From assembly GCF_947507565.1 (NCBI RefSeq), contig NC_089179.1, positions 1,488,681 to 1,552,680 of the forward strand: a stretch of DNA of 64,000 nt. Reading direction: 5' to 3'. The first letter of the stretch is position 1. The number at the start of each line of letters is the position of its first letter. This document shows, piece by piece, positions 10,464 to 20,526 of the stretch. The position numbers and the translations under genes are program-made. The stretch is from Oscarella lobularis. Taxonomy: Eukaryota; Porifera; Homoscleromorpha; Homosclerophorida; Oscarellidae. The notes under the pieces were generated by a model. That model worked only from the letters and a program-made list of their open reading frames with translations. It searched no databases and was not told the origin of the DNA.

Positions 10464-11679
10464 ATGTCGAACGACGGCCCTGTGTTCATCAGTTACACGG
10501 AAAATCCAGACGTCGATGCGGAAGAGAACGAACCGACGCGACGCGAAAAACGAGCGGAGCAGCGCCGACTTATTCGCGAGTTCGCCGAATTTCTCGTCGA
10601 TAAGGGAATCGAGGTCGAGTACGATCAAATGCTCGAAGGAACCGGACAGGATCCCGAGAATTGGATCCTCTGGACGAGCGAAATGATCAAACGAGCGCGA
10701 TTCGTTCTCATGATTTGCACGAGCAATTACATAAAATACCTCACGAGTTCGCAGCCGGACGAAATCAATTCCTACGGAACGTATCGGCCTTTGTACGAAG
10801 AGGGAAAAATCGTCTTTAGTATGATGATGCAAAAATTGAAAAAATTCGTTCCGATTTTTTTGAATCGTCCCCGTCGATTGGAGCACGTGCCCATTGCACT
10901 GCAGGGAAGCAGCGTCTACGAGATTCGTTTGCCGGCGCAATTGGATCTCCATCGGCACGGGCCCTTGGAAGTTCTCTATGCAAGGCTCTCTGCACAGAAT
11001 CCTTATAAAGCGCCTCCAACGGGTAACATTGTGCGGCTTCAAGCGCCTAAACGTGAGGAGACGATTGGAATACAATATTCTCTTTTATTAATTAAAAAAT
11101 GTCTTGTGTAGTTGGTTCTGTTCGTAGTTTGGGTGGCGGAAGATGCTTTGGAAGTCAAGAACCAGTACGAGGTAAACATGCAAATTAAAATTTTATTTTC
11201 AAGTGGATTCTAGAGATAGAGAAATGGAGGTTTTTGTTGTCGTTGTTGTTTCTTATGGAATTTTTCTGTTTGTCTTTCTAGTATCTGGACCGCTAATGTC
11301 GTCTGGTCCGACCCCTCAACCTGCTGCCCCTGCTGCTACTTCTGCTGCTTCCTCCGTTGTCTCCCCAGCAACGAATCCGTGGAACAAATATGCCAACAGA
11401 AAAGTCAACGAGAATATGATTACAAATGGAATTGGAGAACACATTGGTGTTTGGATGTCTATCGCGCGAAAATTGGGATTCTCCAACGGACAAATCGATA
11501 ATTTGAAGCACGACCATCGGCTCGAAGGACAAGCAGAACAAGGCATGCAAATGCTTCTCAAGTGGCTCAAGGACAAAGGCAAAGACGCGACGGTGAAGGC
11601 CCTGATTGAGGGCCTGGAAAAAGCCAACCGGATGGACGTAGTAGAGCGCCTCGAAGAGTACATAAAGGAAGAAACATAA
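10464..11679 (+). CDS. SEFIR-Death domain protein
   Basis: Exon 1 (about 198 codons) encodes a SEFIR/TIR-like fold: PVFISYTENPDVDAEENE, IREFAEFLVDKGIEVEYDQ, NWILWTSEMIKRARFVLMIC, then FVPIFLNRPRR. SEFIR domains mediate IL-17-receptor-type adaptor assembly. A short exon and a Pro/Ala/Ser linker follow. The last exon carries a Death domain (about residues 265-345: GEHIGVWMSIARKLGFSNGQ, LKWLKDKGKDATVKALIEGL, NRMDVVERLEEY). The protein is therefore a cytosolic adaptor joining two homotypic interaction modules, with no signal peptide or membrane segment. MyD88 has the reverse order (Death then TIR), and Act1 also carries SEFIR. Partners are unknown. The linker splice pattern (donors near 11054 and 11172, acceptor near 11280) is inferred. 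Confidence 0.75.
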
Positions 11680-11810
11680 ATACTACATCGTGTGCGAGGG
11701 CGTGACAAGTTTATCCGGGCTCTATGTCGTAACCGTGAGGGATTCTCTACTTCATTCGATTCCGCTTTCGTCGCGTTCGCATTCCCTCGTTCGTCCGTAC
11801 GTCGCTCGAC

Positions 11811-14640
11811 ATGGTTCGCTCGTCGAACGGATCTCGAAAGGTCCGTCGAGTCGTTTTCGTCGTCGAAAGTTACGCTATAATGGGCCTAACGTATCGAACG
11901 CTGCTACACGACTATCTTCTACCGGCCGTAAAGTAAGACAATACAACGCAACATCCGTCATTTAGGCGGGGAAATCGACGAAATTCTTTCCGTAGCGTTC
12001 TATCGAAGTCGAGTCCCGGGGAAAAAGTCGAAGTGAAACTGGAATCCGATTCCCCGTCGTCGGGGGGATCCTCGTCGTGCGACGTCCAGTTTGTCTTGCT
12101 GCTCATCAATTCGAGTCCCATGCGACCGTTCGTTTCGATCGGCGAGAATACGACCGATTCGACCGAATTCGCTCGCACTTTGGAACGGATCAGGTAAGAA
12201 GCCGTGTGCCGGAAAAAGAACACTGCCCTTTGACGTCATCGTGACTCACTATCCCGCGGGGATTTTTTTCAGTTTCCGTGGGGGCGGTGCCGAAATGCAC
12301 TGTCACGTAGCCGAAGGACTTGCCTTTGCATTGGACGTAAGGAATGTCGTAGAGAAAGTCTTCTATTTGAGTTCATTTGTTTTTAGATTTTTGACGAGCT
12401 TGGAAAAGAAGACAGCGATTCTGAGTAACTTTATATACATATTATTTATTTATTTATCTGTTACTGAACTGTGTCTTGTTAGTGGAGCGGAGAAGTATTG
12501 TGTCCTGGTGTCTCACAGCTCGCCCTATGATCTGCCGGCGTGTCAGAGCGAGTCCTACGCTGGGCTTGTGACAGACGAGCTAGCTCGTCTTCTTGCGGAG
12601 GTGAGATTTTTTACGTTCTCTCTATTGATGTGTTTGTTTGATGTGAGGTCTACTAGAGGGGAGTCAACCTTTCTGTGATTTCTCCTCGGAGAAATCCGTA
12701 TTTGAGAGAAATCTTTAATCGGGTTTGAAAGAGACACGCATACAATTGGGATTCCTATTCGATGTATGCGTCATTTCAGGCTTGCGTTTCGGACGTCACG
12801 ATATTGCCTGGTCGAGATTATGCCAAAATGCCCAGCCACCTCGTTCTTCTCCAAGGCTTTGAATTGCCCGGTTAGAACAGAAAGCTTTGCATAGTTACTC
12901 GGCACACATATTCTCTCCTCAGAGGATAAAACCGCTCCTCCTCCTCCTGCTCCCTCTCCCGCTCCCGCTCCTCCTGCCCCTGCCCCTGCTCCTGTCCCTG
13001 CCCCTGCCCCTGCTCCTGCTCCTGCTCCTCCAACTTCACTCGCCGCATTTCCTACCATCAAAGCGGCACCAATTGAAGGACCGTCACTAGAAGGGCCTAC
13101 AGTCATGCCACCGGTCACGCTGCCGCCGCTGCCACCGCCGGGTTAGGAGATGAGATAACGAGTTTAGATCCTTTTTTGAAGGTTTTTTTTGTGTAGTTCG
13201 TCCGCCTGTTACCAGAATGGTGCATATAGTTCTTCTTCTCGTTTGCGTACGTAGAGTCTTTGAATGCTGTTTTAGGCGAGGAGAATGGTCTGGTCTGGTC
13301 AAATTGAGTGGCACGAAAACGTACGAAAGAAGAATTCGTCCAAATTGGATGATCTTATATGCGCATTTTTTTTCAGTCGCGAACGTCGACGGGGCAAATC
13401 GCTAAAATACCTCACAGCTTGTCTGTATCGATTGTGGCGGCCGAAGACTCTCCCATGTAAGAAGGAAAAGGCAGGGAACGTCGTTCAATGTTAGACACTT
13501 TATTTCTAGTCGTAATCCTGGCTGGCCCGATCGATTGCAGCTGATACTGGCACCAAAGCAAATCTTGGTTTGAGAGTGCTTTTTTAAATCTTCAACTGTT
13601 CTCAACTTTTATCCTTAGGAGCCTTTGATAGCAGCCGAACACAAGAAAGTCGAATTTCAGTTTCTTCAACCGGCGCAGAATTTGTATGAACATCTAGCGA
13701 GAAGGCCAGACGGACGACAAGAGGTGAAGTACACGGGGGCGGGCAGGAGTGTCTCATTTGACTCTATAATAATTAAGATTGGATTGATCACAACTCAAAC
13801 GCCCGATATTCGTCTCATTCTGATGTTAATGGTAAAAATTGGAACTAAATTCGGAATTCTCGGCCTCATTCCAAACAACCAAGTACGTTAAGAAATTCAC
13901 TACTCGTAGAACTCTTTTTTTTTATTTGATTCGTACAATGCTCTCTACCTAGCCTTGGGCCATGGGAATGCTAAAAGTAAAGACTCGATCGTTTTTTTAT
14001 TGAGACGCAACGAATACTAGCCTCTTTGTTGCAGCGTTTGCAAGATCAAATGGTGATAGCAAAAGAGACGGCTCGTCTAATCGCCGCCAACAAAAGCAAC
14101 AACCCCGTAATGGTGGCGGCGGCGGCGGCGGCGGCAGCGAATCGAACCATCGCGCAGCCCGTGCGATCGATGCAGCCGCCGCCGCCGCAACAGCCGCCGC
14201 AGCAGCATCACGCCGGGATAACGGCGTCGACGCTCGCTGCAGCCGGCGGCAGTTACGGGCGAAACGTGATGACGATTCCAGGGGCGATTAGACCGCAGCG
14301 CTTTCTACGCCAGTCTTTGTCACAGCAACAGCAGCAGCAACAGCAGCAGCAGCAACAGCAAGCAAGGATGATGTTGCGGACGCACGTACAGCAGCAACAG
14401 CAGCAGCAACAGCAGCAACAGCAGCAACAGCAACAGCAGCAAGGCCCCATGCCTGGTCAGGGAGGCTCCGCCCCACTTCCGTGGTCAAACGAGCCCATGT
14501 CGTTGCTTGATATGCAGTCAGGCAGGGGGCAGGTGGGCGGTGGTGGACGCATGATGTCGTATGCGTCGCAGCAGCCGCAGCCGCAGCCGCAGCAGCACCC
14601 GCCTCAGCCGTCTGGTTTTGACGACCTCTTTAACATGTAG
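11811..14640 (+). CDS. MED25: Mediator complex subunit 25
   Basis: This Mediator subunit receives signals from transcription activators. The N-terminal von Willebrand A domain starts RRVVFVVESYAIMGLTYRT and continues through CDVQFVLLLINSSP, GGGAEMHCHVAEGLAFALD, YCVLVSHSSPYDLPAC and RGVNLSVISPRRNPYLREIF. A Pro/Ala linker (12930-13140) precedes the activator-interacting (ACID/PTOV) domain: RMVWSGQIEWHENV, GWPDRLQLILAPKQ, KKVEFQFLQPA and FGILGLIPNNQ. The C-terminal exon (14035-14640) is Gln-rich with polyQ and polyA, as in other MED25 proteins. The first intron may be only 33 nt (GTAAGACA...CATTTAG). The start at 11811 lies just before the conserved VWA strand. Confidence 0.85.
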
Positions 14641-14779
14641 TTTTAACATGTAGTAAGAAACGCGTGTGCGTTGCAATGTTGTCCTTGTTCTCCGTGTGTT
14701 TGTGCAGGCATGTTAATTGTATTGATTACAGTACGCGAAGATCCCGTATTTCTCGTTCCGAGATAGATGGAGTCACGTG

Positions 14780-16685
14780 ATGGAGTCGAAAGAAGAGAAG
14801 GCTCTAGCCGAAGTACCGTACAGCCAATCGCGTCTTGCTCTGTCTATAAGATCGGGTTCTCGTGTGCGCAGTTTAAGAAAAACGTGAGCGACATTCCTCT
14901 AAGTCGTCTCCCGGAGCACGACGATAATTTCTTCTTACGATGGCTCAGAGGTCAGAGAGCGAATGCCAGTCTAGGGATTTTTTGTCAAATCGTTTCCTTA
15001 GCTCGAAATTTTAACCTCAAGAAGTCCGAGGACATGCTACGAAAAGTTGAAAATTGATTTCATATCGGTTCCGAAGAATTAGCTCGCCTCTCTTCTTTAG
15101 CATCTCGAATGCCGGAAAAAATATCAAATAGACGACATATTAGATTGGAAAATTCCAACGGTTGGCTTTGGTCATTGTACCTCCTCCCATACTCTAAGTT
15201 CCTCGTTCAGGCGATCAAAGAATATTTTCCTGGTGGATGGTGTGGAGAAGATCGCGAAGGATCTCCAGTTGCATACTATCCCTTAGGAAAAGCTGATTTT
15301 CGAGGTACAGTAGCCAGCTTCAATAGTGGGTCAATTAATTAATTAATTAATTAATTAATTAATTTTAGGTATTTTGCATTCAGTGAAGCCATCTGTCATT
15401 ATGAAATTGAATTGTTTGCGAGGCGAAATGGCACTGAATAAGTGCCGTGAACAGAGCCAACGAGTACGTTGAATCAAAAATAAGAACCTTCCTTGCCAAT
15501 TCTTTCTTTTGTGACGTAGCTTGCGAAAAGTGTCGATGGTGTTGTTCTCATTTCGGACTTAGAAGGTCTAAATATTCGATCTCACCTATGGAAACCAAGT
15601 ATGTATTCGTAATCTGATTACAGTAGTGTTTCGCCATGTGTATATATCTTGTCCGCGCAGCTATTGACGTTATGACGGAGGTACACGCGTCTACTGACGG
15701 GCGTCTACTTGACGACTTTCTCTAGGCGTTTGCACTAATGGAGGCGAATTATCCTGAAGTGTTGAAACACGTCATTGTCGTCAATGGTAACTTATTGTGT
15801 TATATACCCTTATTTTGCTTTTTCTTTGCAGCGCCGAAAATATTTCCTATTTGCTTTGGCATCATCAAACCGCTTCTATCCGAACGCACGAAGCAGAGAA
15901 TCAAGATTTTGGGTCGCAACTGGCGGTCAGATTTGCTTGCATACATCTCTCCGGACCAACTAGTCAAACATTATGGCGGCACGCGTTGTGACTCGACAGG
16001 AGACCCCATGTGCAAAGAAAATGTGCAATCATCAATAAGATCAAGGATTAGTATAAATAATCAATTAAATATTGTATATTAGATTTGCTATGGCGGAACC
16101 GTGCCAAGACATTTTTACGCGTCGGAATGCGGCGCTGTGAGCGGAATGACAGACGAAGTAAAACAGATCACAGTGGGACGAGGATCTTTTCATCTGATCG
16201 ACGTGGAAGTCTCAGTTGCGGGTAGCGTTATCAGGTATATAGGAAGGGGCGCTTTAGGCAATGGGATAGCTATAGCACATGTCTTACATATACGAAGCTG
16301 GGAATACAAGACATCTGGTCACGATATTGGATTCGGCTTGTACTTCAAGGGTCAAATAGATTCGACTGTCGCTATGACAATAGATGAGATGGATGAAATG
16401 GTGAGACGAGACGTCATAATCAATAGATAATAAATACTATTTATTTATTCAGATTAAAATATCGCGCGAGGATTGCTTTCGGGTTCCCGTCGACGGAACG
16501 TTTCAGGCAATATTGGCTGGAACGTGTAAGTTGCATGAAAAAAATTAATTAATTAATTTTGACTACAGTATTGTGTCAATATTTTTCTAGATGTTTTATG
16601 TTTTGATAATCGGCACAGTTGGATCTTTTCCAAGACGCTTTTCTACGCAATACACGTTCACCCTCCGACGGACGACTTTTCCTAA
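14780..16685 (+). CDS. SEC14-like lipid-binding protein (CRAL-TRIO plus GOLD)
   Basis: This belongs to the SEC14L1-5 family, cytosolic carriers of phosphoinositides or hydrophobic ligands such as tocopherol and squalene. Exon 1 (MESKEEKALAE) joins FKKNVSDIPLSRLPEHDDNF and FLRWLRARNFNLKKSEDMLR, the CRAL-TRIO-N helices. The lipid pocket then includes PGGWCGEDREGSPVAYYPLG, GVVLISDLEGLNIRSHLWKP, NYPEVLKHVIVVN and ISPDQLVKHYGGTRCDSTGD. The GOLD beta-sandwich follows (RGSFHLIDVEVSVAGSVIR, WEYKTSGHDIGFGLYFK, ISREDCFRVPVDGTFQA, YVLCFDNRHSWIFSKTL) to the stop at 16683-16685. Length and domain order match SEC14L2. An intron near 15310-15370 contains a TTAATTAA array. Confidence 0.85.
15332..15364. repeat. 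AATT tetranucleotide array in an intron
   Basis: About eight tandem AATT units lie inside a SEC14-like intron. Shorter versions of the same word occur in several other introns and 3' flanks of the window. Confidence 0.85.
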
Positions 16686-16766
16686 AACGAATTTCGATAT
16701 ATTCAGTGTACAAGAAATCCGGGACGCGAGCCTCTTAGCGCGCTGTTCGTTCACAGACTTCCCAAA

Positions 16767-17775
16767 ATGGAGGATCTCCTACAAAACAAGGACTTCGTTC
16801 AACTAGCAGCCTTGTGCGAGCAGAAAGAACTAGAAGTAAGTGCGCGTTTTTGCAGTCGACTAGACATCGCGGGAATCGAACCGTCTCCAGGCCCCAAACG
16901 GCATCACGACGGCGGACGTCTACGGAACGCTTCTAGCCGTCTATATATTACAAAACGAGCTGTAGGCATTTCGTTTCGTCGTCGCACTTGACTCTAATGT
17001 GATCGTCTCGTAGAAATTACGCTCGGTTTCTGTGGAAACGCATACCGGACCAATTAAAAAAGGTCTCGGAAAAAATCCCACGCGTCGATTTGGTTAGGAA
17101 ATCGGGGGTGGTTTTTTTTGCAGTCAAATAGCGAGCTCGGATCGCTGTGGAGCGTCGGGCAGAATCTGTGGAAAAGGGATTTTCCGGCGACGCACGCCGC
17201 ACTCAAGCAGACGCCCTGGCCACCTCACCTAGAACCAATTGTTGATACGATGAGAGGTAAGTTCCTTTTGATGTAGATACAAGATATGTACATATATAAT
17301 ATCTGTACCTGGGGGATGCACTTGTATGTAGATAGAAGATATGTGTCTCAGTGTTAGTTGAGCACCTTAGCGTGTAGAATGCATTTTCTTTCTTTATCTT
17401 ACAGTGCAACTTCGGATGAGGATCTTAGCTCTCGTTGGTCAGGCATACGATGCTATTGGCATTGAGGATTTAGCTGTTCAGCTCAGTCTCAGTCCTTCAG
17501 ACACTCTTCAAGGTTTGGATAATAAGAGAAAAAGTGGTGTCTTTTTTTGAGTGAATCTCTTTCTGCTTGTAGAGGTGTCGAGACTGGGTTGGGCTGTAGA
17601 CGGTAGTGGAAAGATAGTTAGGCCGAAGTCACAAAGTTAGTCAATTGGGCTTATGTTTTGGGCCTGTGATTAATCGCGAGTTTTCTGTGCAGTTTCTGAC
17701 GCTTCTAGTGGGTTTTCCAATCAGAAGAAACTGGAGAAAATGACCGAGTACGTTAGTTTCTTAGAGAACCAATAG
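16767..17775 (+). CDS. COPS8: COP9 signalosome subunit 8
   Basis: This is the smallest PCI-domain subunit of the COP9 signalosome, which removes NEDD8 from cullins. Visible segments match in order: MEDLLQNKDFVQLAALCEQK, APNGITTADVYGTLLAVYI, NYARFLWKRIPDQLKK, NSELGSLWSVGQNLWKRDFP, MRILALVGQAYDAIGIEDLA, EVSRLGWAVDGSGKIVRPK, and a C-terminal tail LEKMTEYVSFLENQ like the family's LTDYVAFLEN. It starts 81 bp after the SEC14-like stop. Confidence 0.87.
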
Positions 17776-17899
17776 TTGAAAAACATTAAGCGAGAGGTAT
17801 TTCGATATGAAACGATAGACTGCTAAGTGTAGTTGTAATTACTTTTCGTGTGGCCACATGATGATGTTATCCGGGAACGTTACCCTTTGGCTTTTCGCG

Positions 17900-20464
17900 A
17901 TGATTTCGGCGAAAGGAAAGTGGAAAGAAGTGGCGATCAGCGGCGGGCAATTTAAGGAAGCCGATTTCGAGGGCTTGGTAGATATAAAAGAGCTCAGCGA
18001 CTACGAGATCGTCAATTCGACGCCAGAGAAGAAGAAGAAGGAGAAAAGCGTCGAGGAGAGAAAGAGAAAAGGAAAGAAACGAGCTCGAAAATCGAAATCG
18101 GACGAAATCGTACCACGCGAAGAGCCGAAAAGTGACGTCAAAAATCCGAAAAAACGGAAAACGAATATGGAGGCGTGGTCCGAACTGGACCTCCCAGACG
18201 TCATAATACAAGGATTGGAAGATAGCCAGTTTGCGAGTCCAACCCCAATCCAAGCGAAGGCAATACCTCCAGCGGTGAGAGACAGAAGAGACGTGGTGGG
18301 AGCAGCTGAAACGGTGACCGGCCAAAGTCAATAGAAAAATAACGGGATATTGATTAATTGATTTGCTTATAGGGGTCGGGCAAGACTCTTGCCTTCGGAA
18401 TTCCACTTCTCTATCACATCTTGAGAATGAAGGAGACTGCGAAGGACGTTCGGCCACTGTACGCTTTGGTGTTGGCTCCAACTCGAGAGTTGGCTCTACA
18501 GGTGAAGAAACATCTCGTAGCTGTGGCCAAATACACGAGCATTCAGGTATACGATTCTAATAAGCGGGAATTTTTCTTTTTGATTTCTGATTTGTAGATT
18601 GTTGCCGTTGTCGGTGGAATGGCCGCTCAGAAGCAAGAACGATTTCTGCAACGAGAACCGGAAATTGTCGTCGGAACACCGGGACGTCTATGGGAAATGA
18701 TTGACATGGTGAGAAGAAATAAAAGGGGGTGGGATGAGTCATGACAACGTCAATATTTAATCTCCTCCCAAAGGGCGATCCTCACTTGTCTAAAGTAGCT
18801 GATCTGCCTTTTCTGGTGATCGACGAAGCAGACCGAATGGTCGAACAGGGGCACTTTGCTGAACTGGCAAATATACTCGACCGCCTTCCTCAACCAAAGT
18901 ACAAAGCCTTATCCTTTATACTTCTATTAATTAATAAGAGAAAAGTAGCAGAGGGAAGTCAGAACGACAGACGTTCGTTTTCTCGGCTACATTGACTCTT
19001 CCCAAGCGAATGAAAAAGAAGGCGTCGAAATCGTCGGCTCAAACGTTGGGTACTTTTGGTCCATCATAGCAAAGGTACTGTAGTATCACTTTGACTTTTT
19101 TTTAGATGAACTCATGAAGAAAGTTCGTCTCAGTTCGAATCCGTGCGTAATCGATTTGACTCAGAAACGCGGAACTGTAGAGACTCTCGTTGAAACGCGC
19201 ATCACCTGCACCGAAGAGGAAAAGGCAAGATAAAGAGAGAAAAAAAACCAGAAGGGATCATTCACTTTCTCCTCAGGATGTCTATCTCTATTATTTCTTG
19301 CTGAATCATCCCGGACGAACGCTCGTCTTTACGAACACCATCGATTGCATTCGTCGTCTTAAATCCCTTCTCGCTCTTCTGAAGCTCGACCCGTTGCCGC
19401 TTCACGCGGGAATGCAGCAGAGACAGCGACTCAAAAATCTCGACAGGCAATCTCCTTTCGATTTTCTGCATTCATTTTTATATATAAATTCCAATTTAGG
19501 TTTTCTTCGCGATCTAACGGTCTCCTTCTCGCCTCGGACGTCGCGGCGCGAGGTCTCGATATTCCCAATGTTGACCACGTGATTCACTATCAGATTCCAA
19601 AAAACGCCGATGTTTGTCAAATTACGCCTTCTTTTTCTTTCTGCTCTATTTTGTTGGTTTTTTGTTAGTTGTACGTGCATCGGAGTGGTCGTACGGCTCG
19701 CGCAAGTGCCGACGGCATCAGCGTCATGCTTGTCGGCCCAAAGGATTTGCAGTTCTATCGAGGAATATGTAAGGTTCTCAATAGAGGTGCGTTTACCGTT
19801 CGTGATCTAGCTAGGCAATAACAAGAACGCGTGTTTCTCATCGTCTAGACCGAGATCTTTCAACGTTTCCCGTGGATATGTCCTATTGGTTGGCCCTCAA
19901 AGAGAGGATTTCATTAGCTAAGAAAATTGATAAGGAGGAGTTGAGGTGGGGCAAGGAGATTTTGGATCATCGAACTAGTATTTTTTATTACACGTGTAGC
20001 GAGAGTCGGGTTCGAAGCAAGGATAGTTGGTTTCTGAAGACTGCCAAGGAAATGGACATAGATCTCGATGATGAAATGTAGCGGCTTTTTGCTCCTAGTA
20101 TGTTTGTAAATTTTTCTTTATTTTCAGAATGGAAAGCATGGAGGACAGACACGAAAAGTTATCAAAGAAACAGAAAGTGCAACTAAAGCAAATGAAAGGT
20201 ACTGTATCTGTATAGTCTGTGGTATTGCAAATCTCTAATTTGAAGTCTTATAGCTCAGTTAGTTGAATTGCTAGAGAGAGATCTTCTACCGTTTGGGCAC
20301 TCGGTGCATTTTCCCACAAGCAGTGCAAAACTGATCGACATAGGCTTACGCGGTAGAAATTTAGCAGAGGGATTATTCCAATTGTTTTTACACGTGATTT
20401 TCCAGGCCATGAAGCGATTTATCGGAGCGCGATGAAGTCAGTGACAAGCAAGAAACGCAAATAA
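17900..20464 (+). CDS. DDX24: DEAD-box RNA helicase DDX24/Mak5
   Basis: This is a nucleolar RNA helicase for large-subunit ribosome assembly. The start at 17900 ([20 protein letters not shown]) matches the Mak5/DDX24 N-terminus, which in that family precedes a Lys/Glu-rich spacer ([19 protein letters not shown]). Motifs in order: Q motif ([13 protein letters not shown]), Walker A ([11 protein letters not shown] across an intron), [19 protein letters not shown] (VIDEADRM), SAT ([15 protein letters not shown]), [33 protein letters not shown], and [10 protein letters not shown]. The C-terminus is Lys-rich (SVTSKKRK). An upstream in-frame ATG at 17858 would add 14 hydrophobic residues and seems less likely. 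Confidence 0.87.
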
Positions 20465-20526
20465 TTTTGATTTAGGAAAAATCTATATGTTTATGCGGGA
20501 CCACTGCGCTCGCGACCTCCCCGGAC

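Noticed and set aside
10392-11075. 227-codon minus-strand frame
   Set aside because: It lies opposite the SEFIR exon. It is a mirror of the biased codon use (TCG/CGA) and has no recognisable domain.
14253-14488. Long poly-Cys and poly-Ala/Val minus-strand frames
   Set aside because: They are the antisense of the MED25 CAG repeat. There are no motifs, and the sense strand has a clear gene.
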